NCBI RefSeq assembly: GCF_042663585.1 | Contig: NZ_JBHTAN010000006.1 | Coordinates: 2,604,001 to 2,668,000, forward strand | Direction: 5' to 3' | Origin: Natranaeroarchaeum sp042663585 | GTDB taxonomy: Archaea; Halobacteriota; Halobacteria; Halobacteriales; Natronoarchaeaceae | DNA length: 64,000 nt | Shown here: positions 34,020-42,118 of the stretch, one piece after another | Numbering within the stretch: the first letter of the stretch is position 1 | Layout: the number at the start of each line of letters is the position of its first letter | Position numbers and translations under genes: made by a program | Notes under the pieces: model-generated | The model's input: the letters and a program-made list of their open reading frames with translations, nothing else | Database searches by the model: none | What the model was told of the DNA's origin: nothing

Positions 34020-34766
34020 CTACTCGTGATAGGTCGGTGCAACCTCCTCGACGACGTCGCAGGCGAGTTCCTCGAAATCGGCCCGATCTGGAATCACGTC
34101 GACGTCGATCCCGTAGTCGGCCGCGGTCTCGGCCGTCGGCGGGCCGATAACACCGACGACGCCGTCGTTCAGCCCCTCGATGGCCTGCTCGCGGAGTCCC
34201 CCCTCCGCTGCGGCCTCCACGAAATGAGCGACGGTGAGCGACGACGTGAACGCGGCGGCAGCGAGGTCGCCCTCGGCGGCGAGTTCGGCAGAGGCCCCGG
34301 AGCCGTCGGGCCGAACGAGGCGATACAGGATCGTCTCGTGGACGTACGCGCCCGCCTCGTCGAGACCGTCGGTCAGCACGTCGCTACCATGATCGCTGCG
34401 GGCGACTTCGACGCGTTTCCCGGCCACGTCCTCGGCCAGGGCGTCGACAAGGCCCGCGGAGGTGTACTCCTCGGGGACGACGTCGACCGCGTAGTCGGCC
34501 TCGCGGAGCGCTTCAGCAGTGCTCTCACCGATGGCTGCGACGGTAGCGTCGCCGGGGTCCCAGCCCGCTTTTGCGGCGAGTTCCACGCCCGTCTTGCTCG
34601 TCAGGACGACGAGGTCGGCGTCGGTCCGGGGCGTCGCGTCGGTCGGTTCGACCGCCAGCATCGCGTCGGCCACCGGCGTTGCGCCCAGCGATTCGATCAG
34701 TTCGGCGGCCTCGTCGAGGCGCTCGTCGTCCGGTCGGAAGACGGCGACGGTCGTCTCACGCGGCAT
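34020..34766 (-). CDS. hemD: Uroporphyrinogen-III synthase
   Basis: 248 residues in two Rossmann-like lobes, opening TTVAVFRPDDERLDEAAELI. The family has low identity, but VVLTSKTGVELAAKAG, AIGESTAEALREADY and AAAFTSSLTVAHFVEAA fit its usual blocks. It closes hydroxymethylbilane into uroporphyrinogen III with ring D inverted. It is the last gene of hemC-cobA-hemD, overlapping cobA by 11 bp, so translational coupling is likely. Confidence 0.85.
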   Translation of the reverse strand: MPRETTVAVFRPDDERLDEAAELIESLGATPVADAMLAVEPTDATPRTDADLVVLTSKTGVELAAKAGWDPGDATVAAIGESTAEALREADYAVDVVPEEYTSAGLVDALAEDVAGKRVEVARSDHGSDVLTDGLDEAGAYVHETILYRLVRPDGSGASAELAAEGDLAAAAFTSSLTVAHFVEAAAEGGLREQAIEGLNDGVVGVIGPPTAETAADYGIDVDVIPDRADFEELACDVVEEVAPTYHE

Positions 34767-35568
34767 CGTCCCGCTCCTCGTGTGTGGCGTCAGGATCGTT
34801 TTCGAGGAAGTCGACCACGCGGTCGCGGGTCGCCGAAACCTCGCCGATGACCGTGATTGCGGGTGGTTCGATCCCCGCCTCGTCGCGGACGTCGACGATG
34901 GTCGAGAGCGTCCCCGTCGCGACGCGCTGGTCGGGCCACGTCGCGCGCTCGATCAGTGCAACGGGCGTGTCAGGCCCCATCCCGGCGTCGAGCAGTGCGG
35001 CCGTGTAATCGGAGAGTTTGCCGACGCCCATCAGGACGACGAGCGTACCGCCAGTGTTCGCCAGCGCCGCCCAGTCGACTGCTGACTCCTCTTTGGTCGG
35101 GTCCTCGTGACCGGTAACGAGCGAGACGCTGGAAGTGTACTCGCGGTGCGTGGCGGGGATACCGGCGACCGCGCCGCCCGCGAGCGCCGACGTAATGCCG
35201 GGGACGACCTCGAAGGGAACGCCGTGTTCGGCGAGGTGCTCCATCTCCTCGCCGCCGCGGCCGAAGACGAAGGGGTCGCCACCTTTCAGGCGAACCACGG
35301 TCTCGCCCTCGCTCGCGAGCTCGACGAGTCGCCGGTTGGTGTACTCCTGGGGCGTCCAGTCGCCGCCAGCCCGCTTGCCGACGTCCTCGCGCTTGGCCTC
35401 GGGTATCGAGTCGATGATGTCCGGGCCCGGCAGTTTGTCGTGAAGTACCACGTCGGCCTCGTCCAGCAGCCGACTGGCTTTCACCGTGAGCAGGTCGGGG
35501 TCGCCGGGGCCGCTTCCGACGAGGTAGACCTTGCCGACATCATCGGATTCCGACCCTCCGTCGCTCAT
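34756..35568 (-). CDS. cobA: Uroporphyrinogen-III C-methyltransferase (SUMT)
   Basis: 270 residues. The SUMT motifs are clear: VYLVGSGPGDPDLLTVKASR, DVVLHDKL, VVRLKGGDPFVFGRGGEE, FEVVPGITSALAG and PATHREYTSSVSLVTGHE. Two SAM-dependent methylations make precorrin-2, the branch point to siroheme, cobalamin and, in archaea, heme through siroheme. It overlaps hemC by 4 bp (ATGA) and hemD by 11 bp. The length is normal for a stand-alone SUMT with no fused oxidase-ferrochelatase domain. Confidence 0.93.
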   Translation of the reverse strand: MSDGGSESDDVGKVYLVGSGPGDPDLLTVKASRLLDEADVVLHDKLPGPDIIDSIPEAKREDVGKRAGGDWTPQEYTNRRLVELASEGETVVRLKGGDPFVFGRGGEEMEHLAEHGVPFEVVPGITSALAGGAVAGIPATHREYTSSVSLVTGHEDPTKEESAVDWAALANTGGTLVVLMGVGKLSDYTAALLDAGMGPDTPVALIERATWPDQRVATGTLSTIVDVRDEAGIEPPAITVIGEVSATRDRVVDFLENDPDATHEERDDAA

Positions 35569-36689
35569 TCCTCCTCGCCCCGCTTCGCTTCGCCCTCCCC
35601 CTCCTCGCGGCGCGCTTCCTCGATCAGTTCTGCCGCGCCCTGATCGGCCAGATCCTCTGCGAACGCCCGGGCGTCACGGGCGTAGCGCTCGACAGCCAGA
35701 TCCCGACTCGTCGCGACCGTCTCGCCGCCGTCGCGGCTATACACCTGCACGGTCGCGTTGACGTATTCGCCCTGCACGACGGCGTAGATACCGATCGGCG
35801 CGACACAGCCACCGCCGAGTTCGGCGAGAATCGTGCGTTCGACGCTCGTCTCGACGCGGGTCCGGGGGCTATCGAGGACGGTATGAAGCGTCTCGCCGAC
35901 CTCGTTGTCCAGACTCGTCACCGCGATTGCGCCCTGGCCCGGCGACGGGACGAACTCGGTCATCGGAAGCCGCTCGTACTCGATGTGGTGGAGCAGACCG
36001 CTCCGGTCGAGCCCCGCCTCGGCGAGAACGATGGCGTCGTACTCGGTTTCTATCTCTCGCTCCATCGCGCGCCGTTCGATCTCCGCGAGGTCGGAGAACC
36101 ATTCCTCGACGTCGCGGTCGTAAGGATGCTCGTACTCGTCGTTCTCGGTCTCGCCTTTCTTCTCTTTCTCGGCGTCCGTGCGCGCCTCGTGTTCGGCCTG
36201 CATGCCGGGGGCGAGCAGTTTCTCGATCCGGGTGTCGACGTTCCCGCGGAGCGGTTCGACCGTCAGCTCCGGGCGCGCGTCGAGCAGTTGTGCCTGCCGG
36301 CGCAGGCTAGAGGTGCCCACCGTCGCATCGTCCGGGAGGTCTTCGAGGCTGGTGCCGTCCGGCGTCACCAGCACGTCGCCTGGCGACCCCCGGTCGGGGA
36401 TGCCCGAGACGATCAGTTCGTCCGGCTGGTCGGTCGGCATATCCTTCATCGAGTGGACCGCGGCGTCGACATCCCCGTCGAGGACTTTCTCGTCGAGGCT
36501 ACGGACGAACGCGCCGGTTTTGCCGAGGCGATGGATCAATTCGTCGCGAATCCGATCACCCTTCGTCTCCACCTCCACCAGTTCGACGTCCTGTCGACGG
36601 TCTTCGAGGGCCTCTTTCACCGTCGCCGCCTGGCGGAGGGCGAGATCCGAACTCCGTGTCGCCAGACGGATCGTATCGCGTGTGCTCAT
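35565..36689 (-). CDS. hemC: Hydroxymethylbilane synthase (porphobilinogen deaminase)
   Basis: 374 residues from the ATG at 36689 (MSTRDTIRLATRSSDLALRQ). The frame is open 11 codons further upstream, but those are not family-like. It polymerises four porphobilinogens. The substrate blocks AVHSMKDMPTDQP, TSSLRRQAQL and RGNVDTRI, and the dipyrromethane cofactor Cys295 (LGGGCVAPIG), are intact. It is about 60 residues longer than typical. The extra segment, roughly residues 162-210, is highly charged (HEARTDAEKEKKGETEND), looks disordered, and sits before LAEAGLDRSGL. Confidence 0.93.
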   Translation of the reverse strand: MSTRDTIRLATRSSDLALRQAATVKEALEDRRQDVELVEVETKGDRIRDELIHRLGKTGAFVRSLDEKVLDGDVDAAVHSMKDMPTDQPDELIVSGIPDRGSPGDVLVTPDGTSLEDLPDDATVGTSSLRRQAQLLDARPELTVEPLRGNVDTRIEKLLAPGMQAEHEARTDAEKEKKGETENDEYEHPYDRDVEEWFSDLAEIERRAMEREIETEYDAIVLAEAGLDRSGLLHHIEYERLPMTEFVPSPGQGAIAVTSLDNEVGETLHTVLDSPRTRVETSVERTILAELGGGCVAPIGIYAVVQGEYVNATVQVYSRDGGETVATSRDLAVERYARDARAFAEDLADQGAAELIEEARREEGEGEAKRGEEE

Positions 36690-36758
36690 ACCCTGGTGTC
36701 TATCTGCCACGGTGAAAAGCACGTTCTTTGTCCGACGGCGGGCCGCCGAGCGGTCGTG

Positions 36759-37229
36759 TCAGACGCCAGCACTGGGATCGGAGTCGCCCGTCCCGTCGAC
36801 GGCATCCTCGAGGGTTTCGACTGCGTCGGCATCCCCTACCTCACGGAGCGCGGAGAGTGTCGCGACCGCCTCCTCCGTCAGCCGGTAGGTGTCGTGGTAG
36901 TCGTCGGGATCACGCCCACGGCGGGAGAGCGCGCCGACCACGCTCGCGATCCGGTCGTAGTTCTCGCGCACGAGCGAGCCGACGATGCTGGGCGTCCCTG
37001 CCCGGTCGGCTAGCTCCTGGGCCGCGGACCGCCCCGCGTACACCCGGCCCTCGTCGGGGTCGACCAGCACCATCGCGAAGGGGCGCTCGCCGAACTGGGC
37101 GTCGAGAAACTCCTTGACGGGATCGGCGTACCACGAGACAGCGACGATATCGTCGAGCCGTTTCAGCGCGACCGCCGCAACCGAGCAGTACGGACACTCG
37201 CCATCGAAGATCAGGACGGAGCCACTCAT
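36759..37229 (-). CDS. DCC-family thiol-disulfide oxidoreductase-like protein (DUF393)
   Basis: 156 residues opening SVLIFDGECPYCSVAAVAL, which holds the DxxCxxC-type motif that names the DCC family, and continuing with the strand FAMVLVDPDEGRVYAGRSAA. The family has a thioredoxin-like fold. Its redox partner is unknown. The last 55 residues are helical and acidic and not typical of the core. It lies between hemC and hemL on the same strand, and a common transcript is possible. Confidence 0.8.
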   Translation of the reverse strand: MSGSVLIFDGECPYCSVAAVALKRLDDIVAVSWYADPVKEFLDAQFGERPFAMVLVDPDEGRVYAGRSAAQELADRAGTPSIVGSLVRENYDRIASVVGALSRRGRDPDDYHDTYRLTEEAVATLSALREVGDADAVETLEDAVDGTGDSDPSAGV

Positions 37230-37289
37230 TAGGCGTACCAGGGGTTACACAGGCATAAACGCCACCCCGGGACCGGAAGAGGGGGGCGC

Positions 37290-37463
37290 TCACTCGGCGA
37301 AGTAGCTCGTGAAAAAGCCCGAGAGAAAGGCCGTAATCGCGACCGACAGTGCGACCTCCGAGAGGCCCCACGGTCCGTCGTCGTCGTCCGCGAGTGCGAC
37401 CGTGATGCCGACGCTGATGACTACCGAGATGATGCCGTTGACGAGGTGTTTGAACAGGCCCAT
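37290..37463 (-). CDS. 57-residue membrane protein
   Basis: Starts MGLFKHLVNGIISVVISVGI and ends VAITAFLSGFFTSYFAE. Two hydrophobic segments are separated by a run of four Asp (ALADDDDGPWGLSE). No family is recognised. It fills most of the gap between hemL and the DCC gene on the same strand (60-nt gaps on either side), and its codon use matches the neighbours. Confidence 0.6.
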   Translation of the reverse strand: MGLFKHLVNGIISVVISVGITVALADDDDGPWGLSEVALSVAITAFLSGFFTSYFAE

Positions 37464-37523
37464 ACTCGGTAGACGACCGGATCGGAGAAATAGGCTACGC
37501 CGATTCGGTACTCGTCCGTCCCC

Positions 37524-38861
37524 CTACAGCGCCTCGTCGTACGCCTCCAGCAGCGTCTCGATGTCCGCCTCGGTGTGGGCGTAGCTGACGAACTGGGACT
37601 CGTACTGGTTGGGGGTCAGGAAGATCCCCTGTTCCTTCATCGCGGGCCAGAACAGGCGTTCCCAGCGCTCGTCCTCGCAGTCGGCCACGTCCGCGCCGTT
37701 TTTCGGGCAGTGCTCGTAGCGCGGGCAGTCGGCGCGCTGGCGACACCCTGACTCGCACTGGTCGCCGGTCGACGAGGGGCCATCGCGGGTAAAGAGTACT
37801 TTGAACATGCTATCAGACCCCGCAACGGTGTAGCTTGGCGCTCGGTCTGCGACGATCTCGGTCAGCCCTTCGCGCAGTTTCTCGCCCAGTCCGTTGACGT
37901 GCTCGTAGACGTCGTTTTCCGCGGCGTAGCTGAGCGACTCGTAGCCCGCCGCCATCGTTACGGGATGGCCGGAGAAGGTGCCGGCCTGGAACACGTCGCC
38001 AGCAGGCGTGAACTGTTCGATGATCTCGGCTTTGCCGCCGATAGCGCCGACCGGGAAGCCGCCACCGACGATCTTGCCGAACGTCGTCACGTCCGGCGTG
38101 ACGCCGAACTTGCCCTGGGCACACTGGAGTCCGCCCACGCGGAAGCCCGTGATGACCTCGTCGAAGATCAACAGCGAGTCGTGATCCTTGGTCAGATCCC
38201 GCAGCGTTTCGAGGTAGCCGTCGACGGGGTGGACGATTCCCATATTTCCGAGGATCGGTTCGGTGAGCACGGCGGCGATCTCGTCGCCGTGGGCCTCGAA
38301 TACCTCGGTGATCGCCTCGCTATCGTTGAACGGGACCGGAATCGTGTGCTGTGCGAACGCCTCGGGAATACCGTTGGTACTCGGCGTCGGATGCTCGGGG
38401 TCGCCCTCGACGAGCGTCGACTCCTGTGCGCCGTGATAGCCGCCCTGCATGACGACGATCTTGTCGCGGCCGGTGTAGCCCCGGGCGAGTCTGACCGCGG
38501 AGACGGTCGCCTCGGTGCCGCTATTGACAAAGCGGGTCATCTCGACGCTCGGGACGTGCCGGGCGACGAACTCCGCGAGGTCGACCTCGATCTCGGTGGG
38601 TGCGCCGTACATCGGCCCTTCGCTAACCGCCGACTGGACGGCGCTCTGGACCGGTTGCGGCAGGTCGTGGCCGTACAGCAGCGGCCCGTAGCCGTTGACG
38701 AAGTCGAGATAACGGTTGCCGTCGGCGTCGATCACGTGGCCGCCGTCGCCGCGCTCTACGAAGAACGGATACGGTCGGATCGCGCGCACGGAGGAGTTGA
38801 CGCCGCCCGGAATCGACGACAGCGCCCGGTCGTACAGATCGCGAGAACGCTCGTGGTTCAT
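37524..38861 (-). CDS. hemL: Glutamate-1-semialdehyde 2,1-aminomutase
   Basis: 445 residues from the ATG at 38861 (MNHERSRDLYDRALSSIPGG). A longer frame is not family-like. It makes 5-aminolevulinate in the C5 pathway. The PLP fold shows MTRFVNSGTEATVSAVRLAR, LLIFDEVITGFR and the Schiff-base Lys263 in TTFGKIVGGGFPVGAIGG. An insertion in the small domain holds five cysteines at 369, 373, 379, 385 and 395, within about 30 residues before WERLFWPAMKEQGIFL. Bacterial HemL lacks such a block as far as I know. It may bind metal or respond to redox state. Confidence 0.95.
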   Translation of the reverse strand: MNHERSRDLYDRALSSIPGGVNSSVRAIRPYPFFVERGDGGHVIDADGNRYLDFVNGYGPLLYGHDLPQPVQSAVQSAVSEGPMYGAPTEIEVDLAEFVARHVPSVEMTRFVNSGTEATVSAVRLARGYTGRDKIVVMQGGYHGAQESTLVEGDPEHPTPSTNGIPEAFAQHTIPVPFNDSEAITEVFEAHGDEIAAVLTEPILGNMGIVHPVDGYLETLRDLTKDHDSLLIFDEVITGFRVGGLQCAQGKFGVTPDVTTFGKIVGGGFPVGAIGGKAEIIEQFTPAGDVFQAGTFSGHPVTMAAGYESLSYAAENDVYEHVNGLGEKLREGLTEIVADRAPSYTVAGSDSMFKVLFTRDGPSSTGDQCESGCRQRADCPRYEHCPKNGADVADCEDERWERLFWPAMKEQGIFLTPNQYESQFVSYAHTEADIETLLEAYDEAL

Positions 38862-38984
38862 GCGGTTGGGTTGGGGCGCGCCGGTAAAGTTAGTACCGGC
38901 ATCTGCCGGACAGTCGGGACCACCCCCCTCCTGCTGGGCCGCCTGTCGAGCGGAACCGATTTGATGGATAGCAGACAACATCCG

Positions 38985-39773
38985 ATGATGCTCTTCGAGA
39001 TAGCCCTCCTGACCGGCGCCGCTCTCGTCGCAGGCTACTTCCTGTTCGACGGCGGCCGCAGACTGCGTACGGTGTATCACATCCTGCAGAACGATCCGAT
39101 CGACGTCCGGTCGGTCAACGGCCACACCGGCCCCGTCGAGGTCGAGGGGACGGCGGTCCCCGACGACGACCACGGAACCATCACGGCACCCTTTAGCGGC
39201 GCGGAGTGTCTCGCCTGCTCGTACGAGGTCCAGGAGCTACGCTCCTCGGGGAAACATTCGAGTTGGCAGACCCTCGACGAGGGGCAGGGCGGCGTCGACT
39301 TCGTCGTCGACGACGGCACGGGCCGGGTCCGCGTCGATCCACAGGGATCCGATATCCGTCTCGAGGGCGACACGCTCACCGTCTCGCCCGGCACCGAACT
39401 CCCGGATCGATTGGCCAACTACGTCGAGTCGACCGAGGAGGTCGACAGGCAGGACGGCACCATGAACCTGCTCGTGACGGAAGTGAACACGGGGAACAAA
39501 CAGCGATTCATCGAGCGTCGCCTCGACGTCGGCGAGACGGTCTACATCTACGGACAGGCAAGGCGAGGCCCCTCGGCGGGTTGGGGGAGCGACCTCGTCG
39601 ACGCCCTGATCAGTGACGGGAAGGCCATCCCCGTTTTCGTCGTTTCGGATACCGACGAGCGCGGGACGGCGTGGCGCTTCGCCCAGGGCGGCATCTGGCG
39701 GGCCGCCCTCGGCGTCGTGATCCTCGTCATCGCCACCGCAGTCGTGCTACCAGCACTGCTGGGCGGGCTGTAA
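38985..39773 (+). CDS. BAM/GIDE-domain membrane protein (MUL1-like, no RING finger)
   Basis: 262 residues from the ATG at 38985. Starts at 38964 and 38988 are also possible. It begins with a membrane helix (LLTGAALVAGYFLFDGG). The middle is the GIDE/BAM domain, known from the mitochondrial E3 ligase MUL1, here with GPVEVEGTAVPDDDHGTITA, ECLACSYEVQELRS and DDGTGRVRVDPQG. A second membrane helix (RAALGVVILVIATAVVLPAL) ends it. The RING finger of the eukaryotic proteins is absent, so it is not a ubiquitin ligase. The fold presumably binds a partner at the membrane. Confidence 0.75.
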   Translation: MMLFEIALLTGAALVAGYFLFDGGRRLRTVYHILQNDPIDVRSVNGHTGPVEVEGTAVPDDDHGTITAPFSGAECLACSYEVQELRSSGKHSSWQTLDEGQGGVDFVVDDGTGRVRVDPQGSDIRLEGDTLTVSPGTELPDRLANYVESTEEVDRQDGTMNLLVTEVNTGNKQRFIERRLDVGETVYIYGQARRGPSAGWGSDLVDALISDGKAIPVFVVSDTDERGTAWRFAQGGIWRAALGVVILVIATAVVLPALLGGL

Positions 39774-39991
39774 CCGGCAGGATGACGCGGGAGGACTGGT
39801 GAACGGTTCAGCAGTCACTGATCGGATTGCGTCTGTAAAAAATGAAGAGGGACCCGCCGCAGGAGCCACCTGCCAGCGCGTCCCGGAGGAGTGGACGTGG
39901 AACCGTCCGAGAGGACCAACGGACCGTTGCGCCAACCAGTCGCATACGGCCCAGAAGTTTGCACTGCGTCAGCGCCGTGAGTTAGTTCCCC
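39774..39991. other. Gap between convergent genes, no gene seen
   Basis: 218 bp between the BAM/GIDE gene and the ammonium transporter gene. It contains an A-rich stretch (GTAAAAAATG near 39835) and short dyads, but I find no convincing reading frame, tRNA or repeat. Termination signals for both genes are expected here. Confidence 0.5.
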
Positions 39992-41695
39992 CTAGACCGC
40001 ATCGGGTCCGGTTTTACCAGTTCGTACTTGCGTCGCGTCGTTGACAGGCATCACGAAGATCTTGCCGTCACCGGGTTCGCCGGTGTTGGCACCCTCACGG
40101 ATCGCCTCGACGACTTCGTCGACGGGCACGTCCGCGACGACCGTCTCGATCTTCACTTTCTGGTGCAGATCGACCGTGTACTCTTCGCCGCGCCACTGGC
40201 CCTTCTTGGCGGGCTGACTGCCGCGGCCGGAGACGTTCGTCACCGTCAGCGACGGTGCGCCGACTTCCGCTAGCTGTTGTTTGACGTTGCTGAGTCGGTC
40301 CGGACGAACGATCGCGGTGATCATCTTGATCGGCGTCTCGTCTTCGACCTCACCACCGTCAGTGCGAAGCTCTGACGAGGATCCGTCTTCGACTTCACCA
40401 CCGTCAGTACGGATCTCCTCCACGCCACCGTCCGCGGCGACGTCGGGCGAACCGAACTCGGGGTAGGTGTCGACGCCGTGCTCTGAGACGTCCAGTCCGT
40501 CACGCTCGTGTTCGGGGGAGACGCGGGCCTGTCCCGCAGCCTTGAACGCCCCGAACACCGCGGCCGTAGCGACGACCGTCCAGATCGTGATGACGCCGAC
40601 GCCGACGACCTGACTAACCATCGTAACACCGGAGCCGGAGACTGCCATGCCGGGCAGAGCGATCATGATCAGACCGATCATGCCGGCCGTCCCGTGGACC
40701 GGGAACACCGCACAGACGTCGTCGATCTTCAGGTTCTGCTCGACGAACTTGAAGACGAACGGAAGCTGAAGACCGGAGACGAGCGCGATGATCATTGCGC
40801 CGTACCAGGTGACGATGTCTGCGATACCGGTGACACCGACCAGTCCAGCCAGCAGACCGTTCGCAACGTAGAGCGTGTCGACCTTGCTCGTCAGGTACAA
40901 CGAAGCGATGCTGGCACCGATCGCACCCAGCGCCATGCCGAGCGTCGTTGCGAGAGCGACACGACCGACGTATGCGAATCCTTCAAGTGCGATTCCGCTG
41001 TCGGTGACTGCGAACACGTTGACCGCCGTGCCGACGTTGAAACCGTACCAGCCGAAGGCGAGGATCAGCGTCCCCAGAACCGCGAAGGTCATCGAGTGGC
41101 CGGGAATGACGTTGACGCTCCCGTCATCGTTGTACCGACCCATGCGTGGGCCGAGTACCCAGGCCGCGGTGAGCCCCGCAACGCCGCCGAGACCGTGCAC
41201 GATCATGCCACCGGCGAAGTCGTGGAAGCCGAACGATTCGAGCCAGCCACCCCAGCCGAGACCGCTAACGAAGGGGTAGATCACTGCCGCGAGCACCAGC
41301 GTGTAGCCGACGTACGCGCGGAGTTTCGCACGCCCGGCGACGGCACCGGAGACGATCGTCGCCGCGGTCATGGCGAACACCGCCCCGAAGAGCCAGTTGA
41401 CCCAGGCGCCTGATTCGCCGTTGATCGTCGAGGCGTACAGTTCAGTCGCCGAGCCACCAGTCGTGAGCGCGGCGGTCGCGCCAGAGACTGCTGCGCCGAC
41501 GAAGAAGAACGCGAAGACACCGAGTGCCCAGGTCAGCAGGTTCTTGGTCAGCTGGTTCGCCACGTTCTTCGAGCGAACCTGGCCCGATTCGAGCATGGCG
41601 AAGCCAGCGTGCATGAAGAAGATCAGGAAACTGACTACCAGGATCCACAGAAGGTTGACACCCTCTGCGAGGACAGCGATATCGGCTTCTACCAT
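39992..41695 (-). CDS. Ammonium transporter fused to a C-terminal PII (GlnK-like) domain
   Basis: 567 residues. Residues 1 to about 400 are an Amt/Rh transporter with about eleven helices, including MHAGFAMLESGQVRSKNVAN, GGMIVHGLGGVAGLTAAWVL and CAVFPVHGTAGMIGLIM. A charged linker of about 55 residues holds RTDGGEVED twice. From residue 458 a full PII domain follows: MITAIVRPDRLSNVKQQLAE, the T-loop KKGQWRGEEYTVDLHQKVK with Tyr at PII position 49, and GDGKIFVMPVNDATQVRTG. PII normally blocks Amt as a separate trimer when bound to ADP. Here it is attached in the same chain, giving a built-in 1:1 gate. No separate glnK is next to it. Confidence 0.9.
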   Translation of the reverse strand: MVEADIAVLAEGVNLLWILVVSFLIFFMHAGFAMLESGQVRSKNVANQLTKNLLTWALGVFAFFFVGAAVSGATAALTTGGSATELYASTINGESGAWVNWLFGAVFAMTAATIVSGAVAGRAKLRAYVGYTLVLAAVIYPFVSGLGWGGWLESFGFHDFAGGMIVHGLGGVAGLTAAWVLGPRMGRYNDDGSVNVIPGHSMTFAVLGTLILAFGWYGFNVGTAVNVFAVTDSGIALEGFAYVGRVALATTLGMALGAIGASIASLYLTSKVDTLYVANGLLAGLVGVTGIADIVTWYGAMIIALVSGLQLPFVFKFVEQNLKIDDVCAVFPVHGTAGMIGLIMIALPGMAVSGSGVTMVSQVVGVGVITIWTVVATAAVFGAFKAAGQARVSPEHERDGLDVSEHGVDTYPEFGSPDVAADGGVEEIRTDGGEVEDGSSSELRTDGGEVEDETPIKMITAIVRPDRLSNVKQQLAEVGAPSLTVTNVSGRGSQPAKKGQWRGEEYTVDLHQKVKIETVVADVPVDEVVEAIREGANTGEPGDGKIFVMPVNDATQVRTGKTGPDAV

Positions 41696-42118
41696 ACGAC
41701 CACCTCTGACACTGCCGAAGGCTCACGGAGCGTTATTGACTGATCGTCCAGCAATTCCACCTTATTTCGCACGTTCATGACTACCATTGCGATTGAGGGT
41801 AATGAAACAACCCAATATAAGGGTTAGCGTTTACATCCTGGCACATTCTCTGTCCCTAATTGGAATAGGTCCAGAATAAGGTTTGATTATATTAGTATAA
41901 GGTTGTAAATCTCCCTGTAAAGGCGTCACAGTGACCGAAATTTGGACAAACAGTAAAACTCGCGCTCCCGGGTGCGAGCGACCGTAGAACGTCGGTTGCT
42001 CGGTCGCGGATAGGGCTTTACGCAGAGTTTTCACTACTAAACGCCGTCTAAGACGCTCTCGCGTATGTTTAGAGAAAAGTTGTCGGAGCCCGGCATCACT
42101 CGCATTTCTCGCGCGCGC
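41696..42118. other. AT-rich gap with strong hairpins upstream of the transporter gene
   Basis: 423 bp between two minus-strand genes. The half near the transporter is AT-rich and contains a TATA-like CTTATATT (41821-41814), which would give a leader near 95 nt, and the sequence GTCAATAACG closer in. The distal half contains the hairpin pair at 41959-42007. I see no gene. Confidence 0.45.
41959..42007 (-). terminator. Two adjacent hairpins with T-run, minus strand
   Basis: Plus-strand 41959-41978 pairs CTCGCG with TGCGAG. Plus-strand 41978-42007 pairs GCGACCG with CGGTCGC. Read on the minus strand the second-formed stem is followed by GTTTTACTGTTTG, so it resembles an intrinsic terminator for the upstream 42119-42823 gene, or the end of a small structured RNA. 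Confidence 0.4.

Noticed and set aside
39968..39975. Third copy of the small-RNA motif (GTCAGCGC)
   Set aside because: Only eight bases match. The closing stem and a TATA box at the right distance are missing.
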